A stretch of 64,000 nucleotides of DNA from Ancylomarina sp. DW003 (GCF_029029505.1 NZ_JAKJSD010000001.1:248001-312000), one strand, 5' to 3'; positions 46,077-55,678 are shown, numbered from the stretch's first letter. Notes: a model not told the origin generated them from the letters alone. A program made the numbers and translations.

Positions 46077-48233
46077 ATGAAAGTTTATCAATCTAATGAA
46101 ATTAAAAACATCGCGCTCATTGGCAATGCCGGCTCGGGTAAAACGACCCTAGCTGAAGCAATGTTATTTGAAGGCGGTGTTATTAGTAGACGCGGAAACG
46201 TGGATGATAATAACACCGTTTCTGATTACAACCCGGTAGAGCACGAGCATGGCAATTCTGTTTTCTCAACAGTTTTGTACACAGAATGGTTAGGAAAGAA
46301 AATCAATTTTATCGACACGCCAGGTGCTGAAGATTTCGCAGGTGGTGTTATTTCTGCCCTAAATGTGGTTGATACCGGTTTGATGCTAATTAATGCTCAA
46401 CACGGTGTTGAAGTAGGAACTGAGATTCTTGGTAGAAGAGCGACTAAGAGAAACAAACCTTTGATCTTTGTTGTAAATCACCTCGATCATGAAAAAGCTA
46501 ATTTCGAGCAAAGTATCGAATCTGCTAAGGTAAGCTTTGGTAACAAGGTTGCTATTGTTCAGTATCCTGTAAATGCTGGAAATGGTTTCGATGCCGTTGT
46601 TGATGTTTTAAAAATGAAAATGTATAAGTGGGGTCCTGAAGGCGGGAAACCAGAAATACTTGACATCCCGGAGTCTGAGTCAGAAAAGGCAAATGAACTA
46701 CACAACGAACTTGTTGAAGCAGCAGCTGAAAATGATGAAGCTTTAATGGAACTTTATTTCGATAAAGGAAGTTTGACTGAGGATGAGATGAGAGAAGGAA
46801 TGAGAAAAGGGATGACAGCTTGTGATCTATATCCTGTTTTCTGTATTTCTGCAAAAAAAGATATGGGTGTTCGACGCCTAATGGAATTTATTGGTAATAT
46901 CGTACCATTCGTAACAGAGATGCCTGCCATTCCTACCGTAAGCGGACGTGAAGCAAAATGTGATGCGAATGCTCCGACTTCCTTATTTGTATTTAAAACA
47001 TCTATTGAACCACATATTGGTGAAGTCAATTACTTCAAAGTAATATCTGGTAAAATTAAGGAAGGTGATGATTTAACGAATATTAATAATGGCACAAAAG
47101 AACGTCTTTCTCAGCTATATGCTGTTGCAGGTCGTCATCGTGAAAAAGTTTCAGAACTTGTAGCGGGTGATATTGGTGCTACCGTAAAACTTAAAAATAC
47201 AAAGAACAATCATACTTTAAACTGTAAGGATTGTGACTTTATATATAAGGATATTGATTTCCCTGAACCAAAGTACAGAACTGCTGTTAATGCACTTGAC
47301 GAAGCAGACGATGAGCGCTTAGGAGAATTACTTCACAGAATGCACGAAGAAGATCCTACGATTATAATTGAGTACTCGAAAGAACTTAAACAAATACTTC
47401 TTCATAGTCAGGGTGAATTCCACTTAAATACGCTTAAGTGGCGATTGAAGCATAATGACAAAATGGAGATTGAATTTAAATCGCCTAAAATACCATATCG
47501 CGAAACAATTACCAAACAGGCTGCTGCTGATTATCGCCACAAAAAACAATCAGGTGGTTCGGGGCAGTTTGGTGAAGTTCATTTAATTATCGAACCTTAT
47601 TATGAGGGGATTCCAGACCCTACATCATTTAAAGTAGACGGAAAAGAATTTAAGGTGAACCTTAGAGGCACAGAAGTTGTCGATCTTGAATGGGGTGGTA
47701 AATTGGTCTTCTGCAATTGTATTGTAGGTGGAGTTATCGATACCCGTTTCCTACCAGCAATTATGAAAGGTATCATGGAAAAAATGGATGAAGGTCCTTT
47801 GACAGGTTCATACGCTCGTGATATTCGCGTTACAGTTTACGACGGTAAAATGCACGCCGTAGATTCAAATGAAATCTCATTTAAACTTGCAGGTCGCCAT
47901 GCCTTTAGTGAAGCTTTTAAAAATGCTGCTCCTAAGATTCTAGAGCCAATTTATGATATTGAAATTCTGGTTCCTGAGGATAGAATGGGTGATGTGATGA
48001 GTGATCTTCAAACTCGCCGTGCTATGATTATGGGAATGGAAGCTGAGAAAGGATTCCAGAAGATTTTAGCTAAGGTGCCTCTTAAAGAGATGGATCGTTA
48101 TTCAACTTCCTTAAGTTCATTAACGGGTGGACGAGCTCAATTCTCAATGAAGTTTGCAGAGTACGACAAAGTACCTAATGATGTTCAAGTAGAATTACTA
48201 GCTTCTTACGAAGAAGAAATGGCAGAAGCTTAA
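46077..48233 (+). CDS. fusA2: EF-G paralogue lacking the catalytic His (EF-G2)
   Basis: 718 residues from the ATG at 46077; a TTG 14 codons earlier is rejected because MKVYQSNEIKNIALIG begins like EF-G2 proteins. Domain order matches EF-G I-V. G1 is GNAGSGKTT. G3 reads DTPGAEDF (D80-F87): Ala84 replaces the His that activates water for GTP hydrolysis in DTPGHVDF. G4 is NHLD instead of NKMD. A Bacteroides EF-G2 without GTPase activity has been reported to support translation under carbon starvation and gut colonisation. The same function here is inferred from these substitutions. Monocistronic. Confidence 0.9.
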   Translation: MKVYQSNEIKNIALIGNAGSGKTTLAEAMLFEGGVISRRGNVDDNNTVSDYNPVEHEHGNSVFSTVLYTEWLGKKINFIDTPGAEDFAGGVISALNVVDTGLMLINAQHGVEVGTEILGRRATKRNKPLIFVVNHLDHEKANFEQSIESAKVSFGNKVAIVQYPVNAGNGFDAVVDVLKMKMYKWGPEGGKPEILDIPESESEKANELHNELVEAAAENDEALMELYFDKGSLTEDEMREGMRKGMTACDLYPVFCISAKKDMGVRRLMEFIGNIVPFVTEMPAIPTVSGREAKCDANAPTSLFVFKTSIEPHIGEVNYFKVISGKIKEGDDLTNINNGTKERLSQLYAVAGRHREKVSELVAGDIGATVKLKNTKNNHTLNCKDCDFIYKDIDFPEPKYRTAVNALDEADDERLGELLHRMHEEDPTIIIEYSKELKQILLHSQGEFHLNTLKWRLKHNDKMEIEFKSPKIPYRETITKQAAADYRHKKQSGGSGQFGEVHLIIEPYYEGIPDPTSFKVDGKEFKVNLRGTEVVDLEWGGKLVFCNCIVGGVIDTRFLPAIMKGIMEKMDEGPLTGSYARDIRVTVYDGKMHAVDSNEISFKLAGRHAFSEAFKNAAPKILEPIYDIEILVPEDRMGDVMSDLQTRRAMIMGMEAEKGFQKILAKVPLKEMDRYSTSLSSLTGGRAQFSMKFAEYDKVPNDVQVELLASYEEEMAEA

Positions 48234-48254
48234 TCCATCATTTAAATAAAAAAC

Positions 48255-48288
48255 AAAGCCGACAGATTCAAGAGAATCTGTCGGCTTT
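48255..48288. terminator. Bidirectional terminator between fusA2 and the CHU_C gene
   Basis: Perfect 15-bp stem (48255-48269 with 48274-48288) with an AAGA loop and A/T-rich flanks on both sides, between convergent genes. Confidence 0.85.
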
Positions 48289-48310
48289 ATTATATCGTAT
48301 ATATTCTCTT

Positions 48311-49675
48311 TTATTTATCGTGCAATAAGGTTAATGAACCTCTTTCAGTGTAACGTTTTCCTTCTTCTTCTCGTCCTTCAGCTTCTATTACATAGAAATA
48401 AGTCCCTGGTGTAGCAAGTTTGCCATTAATCTTTCCATTCCATCCCTTACTACTTTTTTTATCTGCCGCACCTGGCGATACATCCGATTCCTGAAACTCA
48501 TAAACCAAACGTCCCCAACGATTAAATATCTTTACGGAATAAGATTTCACAGAATACAATTTTACCTTAAATTCATCATTGGCTCCATCACCATTAGGCG
48601 TAAATACATTTGGAACTTCGAAAATTGATCCTTCTACCACAATTTCATTCGAGATAAAGATATCAACGCAATCCATCAAATCATCGTTATTGGTCGCAAT
48701 CAATTTCACAAGATACTTACCTGGATGTAGGTAGGTATATGTTTCATTCTCTCCTATCTTAACATCAACAAGCAAACTATCCCTTGGATCTACAGGGCCA
48801 TCAACTCTATCAACATCTTGATAATAAAACCACTGATATTCGGCACCAAGAGGATTTTTATTGTCCAGTTTAAAATTAACCTCCAAGGGAGCTTCTCCAT
48901 TCACAGGATCAAAAGAAAAAGTAGCGTTTACTCTATATGTTGATATATCATCAATAGGATCAGAGTCAAACTCAAATCCACATCTATCTATCACTGTTAC
49001 AATATAACTAGCTGTATTTTCAAATGCATCATCATCTAGAAGATTAACATCACCTCCTTTATAATCAGGAATACTAGGGCTACCAGCCACTAAAGTTCCT
49101 CGTTTCAAAACAAAAGTTAATGGGTTGGGATTAGGCTGTGGAACAACCAACTCATCAACGTTAGGGTAATTATTATATTTATAATCAACTGGAACATAAG
49201 TCGATTTAAATGAAACTCCCGAACAATCTTTCTTATTAAAAAGTAAGTTTGGCTTGCTTCCATTCTTCCAATGATTAATTACCCAAGCCTGATAATCTCT
49301 AACTTCAGCTCCTTTCTCTATTTTCACATGATATAAACCATTGCCCAAACCACTTACGGTTGATTCGGAACCCGTTTCATTATGAAATGGTGCATCAAAT
49401 GTAGTCGTCGCACTATTCCATTTTGTCCAGGTAAAATCCCAACCTGAAGTTCCATCAGGCGACACAGCTTTCAATTCTCCAACACCAACATTAGCTTCGT
49501 CACAGAAGACAAAAATGTCATCTTGTGCACCACTTGTATATTCTGTTGTCGTATTATAACTGGCTGTTGGTGCAGAAACCTGAGCCAATAAATTTGACTG
49601 ATATAAAAATAGTCCACATAATAATCCAAATATAAATCGGTATTTCACTGAAATTGAGAAACCTTTAGTTTGCAT
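48311..49675 (-). CDS. Secreted PKD protein with gliding-motility (CHU_C) C-terminal domain
   Basis: 454 residues. A signal peptide ends near residue 32 (FLYQSNLLAQ). A PKD-like beta domain is visible at about 260-350 (YQWFYYQD, YTYLHPGKYLVKLIATN). The C-terminal 90 residues (NVFTPNGDGANDEF, VKIFNRWGRLVYE, GTYFYVIEA) are the CHU_C/gliding-motility-associated domain, a type B sorting signal for the type IX secretion system. The protein is probably exported and may be anchored at the cell surface. No T9SS machinery genes are nearby, and the substrate or partner is unknown. Confidence 0.88.
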   Translation of the reverse strand: MQTKGFSISVKYRFIFGLLCGLFLYQSNLLAQVSAPTASYNTTTEYTSGAQDDIFVFCDEANVGVGELKAVSPDGTSGWDFTWTKWNSATTTFDAPFHNETGSESTVSGLGNGLYHVKIEKGAEVRDYQAWVINHWKNGSKPNLLFNKKDCSGVSFKSTYVPVDYKYNNYPNVDELVVPQPNPNPLTFVLKRGTLVAGSPSIPDYKGGDVNLLDDDAFENTASYIVTVIDRCGFEFDSDPIDDISTYRVNATFSFDPVNGEAPLEVNFKLDNKNPLGAEYQWFYYQDVDRVDGPVDPRDSLLVDVKIGENETYTYLHPGKYLVKLIATNNDDLMDCVDIFISNEIVVEGSIFEVPNVFTPNGDGANDEFKVKLYSVKSYSVKIFNRWGRLVYEFQESDVSPGAADKKSSKGWNGKINGKLATPGTYFYVIEAEGREEEGKRYTERGSLTLLHDK

Positions 49676-49786
49676 ATCTTTCTATTTATTTTTGACAAAG
49701 CTTGATTTACAATATTAAAAAAATAAAGTCGTATTTATGATACATATAGGTAGATTTATAAATTGAAGTAGATATTTATTAAAATA

Positions 49787-49819
49787 TTTGTGTCACAAGA
49801 ATTGCAATTTGTACTTTTG
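49787..49819 (+). promoter_or_regulatory. Promoter of the UvrD/PcrA helicase gene
   Basis: TTTG (49787-49790), 21-nt spacer, TACTTTTG (49812-49819): both Bacteroidota elements match. The start codon is about 38 nt after the -7 box. Confidence 0.65.
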
Positions 49820-49856
49820 AGCTAATATTTTTGGAATCGACAAAAGAGTAAATTAT

Positions 49857-52172
49857 ATGGATTATTTAAACGAATTAAATCCTGTTCAGCGCGAAGCTGT
49901 AGAAAAAACAGATGGACCGTCTCTTGTAATTGCTGGTGCAGGATCAGGGAAAACACGTGTATTAACATACCGAATTGCTCACCTTTTAAATAAAGGGGTG
50001 CGTCCGTATACCATATTAGCTCTTACCTTCACCAATAAAGCTGCTCGCGAAATGAAAGAGCGTATTGGCCATATTGTTGGTTCAGAACAAGCACAATCAC
50101 TTTGGATGGGAACTTTTCATTCCACTTTTGCAAAAATTCTGCGCTACGAAGCTGAACATTTAGGCTTCGATTCCAACTTTACTATTTACGACACTCAAGA
50201 TTCCAAAAATCTACTTCGCAGCATTATCAAAGAGATGAAACTGGATGATAAGGTCTATAAAGCGAATGATATTTTGAATCGTATCTCATCGGCTAAAAAT
50301 AACTTGGTAACCGCAACTGCTTATTCCCAAAATTCTGCTGCTCAAGAAATAGATGCTTCTAACCGCAGACCACTAACTGCAGAAATATATAAACGATATA
50401 GCCATCGTTGTCGACAAGCCAATGCTATGGATTTTGATGATCTGCTTTTACAAACCAATATTCTGTTTAAAAGTTCACCTGAAGTATTAGCCAAATACCA
50501 AGCCAAATTCAAATACATACTTGTAGATGAGTACCAAGATACCAACTACTCGCAATATTTAATTGTGAAAAAATTGGCCGAACAGCATAAAAATGTAAGT
50601 GTTGTAGGTGATGATGCTCAAAGTATTTATTCATTCCGTGGAGCAAAAATTGAAAATATTCTAAACTTCAGAAATGACTACCCTGATTACCAATTATTCA
50701 AACTAGAACAAAATTACCGATCTACAAAGATCATTGTGAATGCTGCAAACTCAGTAATCAAAAAAAATCAGGGGCAGATAAAAAAAGAGTCTTTCTCAGA
50801 AAAAGAAGGTGGCGAAAATATCAAGGTTATAAAAGCTATGACCGACCACGAAGAGGGATATATTATTGCCAACGATCTTTATGAAACAAAAATGCGTCAT
50901 CGACTCAAATTCGAAGATTTTGCAATTTTATACAGAACAAATGCTCAATCGAGAATTTTCGAGGAATCATTAAGAAAACTTAACCTGCCCTATAAGATTT
51001 ACGGCGGACTTTCTTTTTATCAGCGAAAAGAAATTAAAGATCTGCTTTCTTATTTTAGAATGGCTGTGAATCCTAACGACGAAGAAGCCATAAAGCGTGT
51101 TATTAACTACCCTAAAAGAGGAATTGGAGCAACTACAGTTGGTAAGCTGCAAGAAGCTGCTGCAAGTACCGGACAAAGCATTTGGAATATCATATGTGGC
51201 TTAAACGATCGACCATATGGTTTAAATGGAGGAACAATAAGCAAGCTTATGAAGTTTGCTAATTTAGTGAATGGCTTTGCTATGAAAATTGAACACGAGA
51301 CAGCTTTCGAACTTGCCAGTCGTGTGTCATCAGAAACAGGTATTATTAAAGAACTCTATAACGACAGATCGCCTGAAGGTGTATCGCGTCATGAAAATAT
51401 TCAGGAACTTTTAAATGCTATTCAGGATTTTACTCAAATCGCACTGGAAGAAGGCAAAGAGAACAAGCTAGCCAATTATCTTGAAGATGTTGCTTTACTT
51501 ACAGATCATGACAATGAAAAAGACGAAGATCGGAATAAGATTAGCATGATGACGATTCACTCGTCTAAGGGGCTTGAGTTTCCCTATTTATACGTTGTCG
51601 GTATGGAAGAAGAATTATTTCCTTCGAAACTATCAACAGCCTCGCCACAAGAATTGGAAGAAGAGCGTCGTTTATTTTATGTAGCCCTAACTCGCGCACA
51701 AGAAAAAGTAAGTTTATCTTTTGCCAAAACTCGTTACAAATGGGGAGATATGAGTTACCCACGACCAAGCCGTTTCTTAAAGGAGATAGATCCAAATTTT
51801 GTTGATTTCTCCTATGAACAAGAACCTGAATTTTCAAGCTTTGGATCACGAATATCAGAAAGCGACAACAGCCATGAGCGTATGGCTACAGAAACACGTT
51901 TCCAAGCTAAAAGGAAACCTGGCTCACGACCAACTTTATCAAAAACAGCTCCTAGAATTAGGCCAACTGGCAATTCGGAGACTAATAGTAATTTCGAGGC
52001 ATCAGATGCTAGTAAAATTCAAGCAGGTATGCATATCGAGCATCAACGTTTTGGTAAAGGAAAGGTTCTTCACCTTGAAGGAGAAACTCCAAATATTAAA
52101 GCAACAGTCTTTTTTCAAAACGTCGGACAAAAGCAATTATTATTAAAATTTGCTAAGTTAAAAATCGTTTAA
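49857..52172 (+). CDS. pcrA: ATP-dependent DNA helicase, UvrD/PcrA type
   Basis: 771 residues, superfamily 1A 3'-5' helicase used in nucleotide excision repair and removal of RecA filaments. Motif I is GAGSGKT (27-33), motif II VDEYQDTN, motif III VVGDDAQSIYSFRGA, motif IV QNYRST, motif V TIHSSKGLEFP and motif VI VALTRAQ. The C-terminal GMHIEHQRFGKGKVLHLEG is the PcrA-type tudor-like domain that contacts RNA polymerase. Confidence 0.94.
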   Translation: MDYLNELNPVQREAVEKTDGPSLVIAGAGSGKTRVLTYRIAHLLNKGVRPYTILALTFTNKAAREMKERIGHIVGSEQAQSLWMGTFHSTFAKILRYEAEHLGFDSNFTIYDTQDSKNLLRSIIKEMKLDDKVYKANDILNRISSAKNNLVTATAYSQNSAAQEIDASNRRPLTAEIYKRYSHRCRQANAMDFDDLLLQTNILFKSSPEVLAKYQAKFKYILVDEYQDTNYSQYLIVKKLAEQHKNVSVVGDDAQSIYSFRGAKIENILNFRNDYPDYQLFKLEQNYRSTKIIVNAANSVIKKNQGQIKKESFSEKEGGENIKVIKAMTDHEEGYIIANDLYETKMRHRLKFEDFAILYRTNAQSRIFEESLRKLNLPYKIYGGLSFYQRKEIKDLLSYFRMAVNPNDEEAIKRVINYPKRGIGATTVGKLQEAAASTGQSIWNIICGLNDRPYGLNGGTISKLMKFANLVNGFAMKIEHETAFELASRVSSETGIIKELYNDRSPEGVSRHENIQELLNAIQDFTQIALEEGKENKLANYLEDVALLTDHDNEKDEDRNKISMMTIHSSKGLEFPYLYVVGMEEELFPSKLSTASPQELEEERRLFYVALTRAQEKVSLSFAKTRYKWGDMSYPRPSRFLKEIDPNFVDFSYEQEPEFSSFGSRISESDNSHERMATETRFQAKRKPGSRPTLSKTAPRIRPTGNSETNSNFEASDASKIQAGMHIEHQRFGKGKVLHLEGETPNIKATVFFQNVGQKQLLLKFAKLKIV

Positions 52173-52216
52173 TCCAAAATTATCAACACGCAATACTGTG
52201 TTTCAGATAAGTTCTA

Positions 52217-52248
52217 TTTGCATCAAAAGAAGAAATGCTGTACATTTG
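52217..52248 (+). promoter_or_regulatory. Consensus promoter far upstream of the DUF4290 gene
   Basis: TTTG (52217-52220), 20 nt, TACATTTG (52241-52248) is one of the best promoter matches in the window, yet lies 288 bp before the next start codon. The interval contains CCGAG/CTCGG arms and a run of eight T (around 52372-52379) but no gene, so it is a long leader or a small RNA. Confidence 0.55.
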
Positions 52249-52535
52249 TATTGAGTTCTAAGTAATTCCGAGAATAAACTCACCACCTCGGTTATATTTT
52301 CATTATCGATTACAACTTCAATTTAAGATAATAAAAAGCTTAGATTTCAAATATTAACTGATTTATTTTCGTTTTTTTTAGTAATATTGTGTTCTTCAAA
52401 AACACGTCTAGAAATCAATAATATTTTAGGGTGATTATGAAAGTAAAGACTTGTTGAAAACATCAATAGGCTTTCCCACAAAATAAGTGATAACTGAATA
52501 AAAACACATCCCAGTTAAAACACAACAAAAACTAA

Positions 52536-53153
52536 ATGGATTATAATTCGAATAGGGAAAAATTACTACTCCCTGAATATGGCAGAAACGTTCAAATGAT
52601 GGTGGACTATGCCATGAAAATTGAAGATAGAGAAGAAAGAAATAAGGCTGCCAAAACCATTATTTCTATTATGGGTAATATGTATCCTCACCTACGAGAC
52701 GTTAGCGATTTCAGACACAAACTTTGGGATCATTTAGCTATCATGACGGATTTTAAATTCGACATTGATTCTCCTTACGAACTACCTACCAAAGAGAAAT
52801 TAGCTGAGAAACCTGAAGTTCTCCCATACAATAATCATAGAATTAGATTCCGCCATTACGGTAAGATCATTGAATCTATGGTACAAAAAGCTATTGATAT
52901 TGAGGATGAAAAAGAACAAAAAGCTCTGATTCAAATGATAGCTAACCACATGAAAAAATCTTTTTCTAACTGGAATAAAGATGGTGTTGGTGACGATAAA
53001 ATATTTAAAGATATTGTTGACATTTCCGGTGGCAAACTAACTATTCCTGAAAATTTAAAACTGAGAGAAACTCATGATAAGGATTTTCAGACCAAGAATA
53101 AGAAAAGAACTTTCCACAAGAATGACAATAGGAAATTCCATAAGAAGAAGTAA
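52536..53153 (+). CDS. DUF4290 domain protein
   Basis: 205 residues. NREKLLLPEYGRNVQMMVDYA, NMYPHLRDV and KLWDHLAIM are the DUF4290 core, a Bacteroidota-specific family of unknown function. The C-terminal 30 residues are very basic (KKRTFHKNDNRKFHKKK), which suggests nucleic-acid contact. Located between pcrA and murA; a terminator follows, so it is probably transcribed alone or with its long leader. Confidence 0.85.
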   Translation: MDYNSNREKLLLPEYGRNVQMMVDYAMKIEDREERNKAAKTIISIMGNMYPHLRDVSDFRHKLWDHLAIMTDFKFDIDSPYELPTKEKLAEKPEVLPYNNHRIRFRHYGKIIESMVQKAIDIEDEKEQKALIQMIANHMKKSFSNWNKDGVGDDKIFKDIVDISGGKLTIPENLKLRETHDKDFQTKNKKRTFHKNDNRKFHKKK

Positions 53154-53180
53154 TTCTTCTGGAATTCTAAAGCATTTTTA

Positions 53181-53206
53181 AAACCGGATAACTTCCGGTT
53201 TTTTTG
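53181..53206 (+). terminator. Terminator of the DUF4290 gene
   Basis: 8-bp stem AAACCGGA/TCCGGTTT with a 5-nt loop, followed by T's. Confidence 0.75.
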
Positions 53207-53399
53207 TGTCAAATTTAGAATTCAATTTTTCTGTTTTTATCTTTTTTCTAGTTCAGTTTTAAAGTCCCTTTTCATTATCTTTAAGCTAGAATTTGAAATC
53301 ACAAATTGTTCAATTGTCTGATATTAATTGATCCTTGATCAATATGTCAATTTGAATAATGAGTAAACCATTCCGTCACAACACCTAATGATCAATTAA

Positions 53400-54710
53400 A
53401 TGAGCACATTCGAAATAACTGGTGGCACAACATTAAAAGGTGAATTGCACCCGCAAGGAGCAAAAAATGAAGCTTTACAAATTTTATGCGCCACGCTCCT
53501 GACTCCTGAAAAAGTAAGAATTCATAATATCCCCAACATACTAGATGTTAATCGTTTGATCGAACTTCTTGCTTCACTCGGTGTAAGTGTCACTCAAGAA
53601 GCAAAAAACACCTATTGTTTCGAAGCAAAAGAAATCAACCTTGAATATTTGAATTCTGATGAATTTGCAAAAAAGGGTTCTTCTCTTAGAGGTTCAATCA
53701 TGATTATCGGTCCATTATTAGCTCGATTTGGGAAAGCATATATTCCAAAACCAGGTGGTGATAAAATTGGTCGCAGAAGATTAGATACTCACTTCATCGG
53801 TTTTCAAAAACTAGGTGCTGATTTCAGATATAAACAAGGTGATAAGTTTTATCGCTTGGAAGCTCCAAGATTGCAAGGCACCTATATGCTCCTTGATGAA
53901 GCATCGGTAACAGGAACTGCTAATATTATTATGGCAGCTGTACTCGCCGAAGGCACCACTACAATTTACAATGCTGCCTGTGAACCCTACATTCAACAAT
54001 TGTGTAAAATGTTGAACTCAATGGGGGCTAAAATTACTGGTATTGGCTCCAATTTACTTTACGTCGAAGGTGTTAAATCTCTTTCTGGCTGCGAACATCG
54101 TATTCTTCCTGATATGATTGAAATTGGGAGTTTTATTGGCTTAGCTGCCATGACCAAATCTGAAATTACAATTAAAAATGTTGCTTATAAAGAACTAGGC
54201 GTTATTCCTGACACATTCAAAAAATTGGGTATAAAACTGGAGATTATAGGTGATGATATTTACATCCCAAAACAAGAGAATTATACCATTGAGAATTTTA
54301 TGGATGGTTCAATTTTAACCATAGCTGATGCACCATGGCCAGGCCTTACGCCAGACCTTTTAAGTATCATTCTTGTGGTTGCAACACAAGCAAAAGGCAG
54401 TGTTTTAATTCATCAAAAAATGTTCGAATCAAGATTATTCTTTACCGATAAACTAATTGATATGGGAGCTCAAATCATACTTTGTGATCCTCACCGAGCA
54501 ACGGTAATTGGATTGAATCAAGAAACAAAACTTAGAGCAACTAAAATGGTGTCACCAGATATTCGTGCCGGGGTTTCTCTACTAATTGCAGCACTTTCAG
54601 CAGAAGGAACAAGTACCATTCAAAACATCGATCAGATTGATAGAGGTTACGAAAATATAGACCTTCGTTTGAATGCAATTGGTGCTAAAATTAGAAGAAT
54701 TGATAATTAA
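53400..54710 (+). CDS. murA: UDP-N-acetylglucosamine 1-carboxyvinyltransferase (MurA), Asp variant
   Basis: 436 residues, an EPT-fold enzyme adding enolpyruvate to UDP-GlcNAc, the first committed step of peptidoglycan. GGTTLKGELHPQGAKNEAL starts the N-domain. The catalytic loop reads PGGDKIGRR (D121) where most MurA enzymes have PGGCAIG. This replaces the Cys alkylated by fosfomycin; Asp variants in Mycobacterium and Chlamydia are active and fosfomycin-resistant. SVTGTANIIMAA and DIRAGVSLLIAA are intact. Monocistronic, with a short TTGATC/GATCAA dyad upstream. Confidence 0.94.
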   Translation: MSTFEITGGTTLKGELHPQGAKNEALQILCATLLTPEKVRIHNIPNILDVNRLIELLASLGVSVTQEAKNTYCFEAKEINLEYLNSDEFAKKGSSLRGSIMIIGPLLARFGKAYIPKPGGDKIGRRRLDTHFIGFQKLGADFRYKQGDKFYRLEAPRLQGTYMLLDEASVTGTANIIMAAVLAEGTTTIYNAACEPYIQQLCKMLNSMGAKITGIGSNLLYVEGVKSLSGCEHRILPDMIEIGSFIGLAAMTKSEITIKNVAYKELGVIPDTFKKLGIKLEIIGDDIYIPKQENYTIENFMDGSILTIADAPWPGLTPDLLSIILVVATQAKGSVLIHQKMFESRLFFTDKLIDMGAQIILCDPHRATVIGLNQETKLRATKMVSPDIRAGVSLLIAALSAEGTSTIQNIDQIDRGYENIDLRLNAIGAKIRRIDN

Positions 54711-54810
54711 CTATTTATTAACAGTCTAAATAAAGTTTATTAGCTAGTTTTAAATTTATAATTCAAACTGAGAGTGTTATCAAAAAAGCGCTACATAAAA
54801 AACGATTGAC

Positions 54811-55347
54811 ATGAAAAAATTAAATCTAGGTATACTAATAACTTTACTTGTGCTTTCCGTTTCTGCTTTAGCTGGTGAAAAAGGTAAAGACGTAAAAGAA
54901 GGCTTGAATATAGGAGATAAAATCCCCGAAATTTCAGCAAAATCTCCCGATGGAAAAGTTATAAATCTTAGTGATTTAAAAGGAAAACTTGTTCTTGTTG
55001 ACTTCTGGGCATCTTGGTGTGGCCCATGTCGCGAAGAAAATCCTTGGGTTGTTGCTGTTTACAACAAGTTTAAAGATCAGAAATTCAAAAATGGTAAAGG
55101 TTTTACTGTATATAGCTTCTCTTTAGATAAGAAAGCCAGCAGCTGGAAAAATGCCATCAAAAAAGATGAGTTAATTTGGGATTATCACGTCAGTGAATTT
55201 AAAGGCTGGTACTCTCCTACTGCTGTAAAATTTGGAATCAATTCTATTCCATCAAATTTCTTAATCGATGAAAATGGTATTATTTTGGCAAAAGATTTAA
55301 GAGGTCAAAAGCTGGAATTAGTTCTACAGCACTATTTGAAAAAATAA
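54811..55347 (+). CDS. TlpA-like periplasmic thioredoxin
   Basis: 178 residues. A signal peptide ends about residue 21 (VSALAG). The AhpC/TSA-Redoxin fold has WASWCGPC with C70 and C73, and the cis-Pro in SIPSNFLID. TlpA/ResA-type proteins reduce disulphides in cytochrome c maturation or envelope proteins. The GKGFTVYSFSLDKKASSWK block is common in Bacteroidota members. The redox partner is not known. Confidence 0.9.
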   Translation: MKKLNLGILITLLVLSVSALAGEKGKDVKEGLNIGDKIPEISAKSPDGKVINLSDLKGKLVLVDFWASWCGPCREENPWVVAVYNKFKDQKFKNGKGFTVYSFSLDKKASSWKNAIKKDELIWDYHVSEFKGWYSPTAVKFGINSIPSNFLIDENGIILAKDLRGQKLELVLQHYLKK

Positions 55348-55372
55348 ATCTGAGATCATATTAAAATACATC

Positions 55373-55405
55373 AAAAGCTGCTCAAATAATTGAGCAGTTT
55401 TTTTT
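55373..55405 (+). terminator. Terminator of the tlpA-like gene
   Basis: CTGCTCAA/TTGAGCAG stem around ATAA, with flanking A's pairing to an eight-T run. Confidence 0.8.
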
Positions 55406-55499
55406 ATTCTCTAAATCGCTAAGTCCTGAAATCAATTCAATTAAACCATCTCTGTCATGAAAACTTGCCATTAAATTCAAGGAAAATCTGTAAACTTAA

Positions 55500-55540
55500 C
55501 CGACAAGTTTTATCTTTGTGCCAATTTGTCGGAAAATTGG
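55500..55540 (+). promoter_or_regulatory. grpE-dnaJ promoter with inverted repeats
   Basis: TATCTTTG (55511-55518) is a full -7 match. It lies between CCGACAA (55500-55506) and TTGTCGG (55526-55532), an inverted repeat enclosing the -7 box. A second repeat, CCAATTT/AAATTGG (55521-55527 and 55534-55540), overlaps it. No CIRCE element is seen. The remaining leader before grpE (to 55678) holds CCAGA/TCTGG and no gene. Confidence 0.5.
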
Positions 55541-55678
55541 GCATTGGCAAACAATTTGTAAACAAAGTCCTGTAATTTTTATGCTCAGTTAAAACTGAAT
55601 AAAGTTAATATTGGCTGAGAGACAAATATCGAAATACGAAGCCAGAGTAATCTGGTGATTTATTAGAAAAACAAAGAG

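Noticed and set aside
53332-53346. TTGATC-ctt-GATCAA dyad before murA as an operator
   Set aside because: Only 6-bp arms in an AT-rich spacer and no promoter box aligned with it; kept only as a note.
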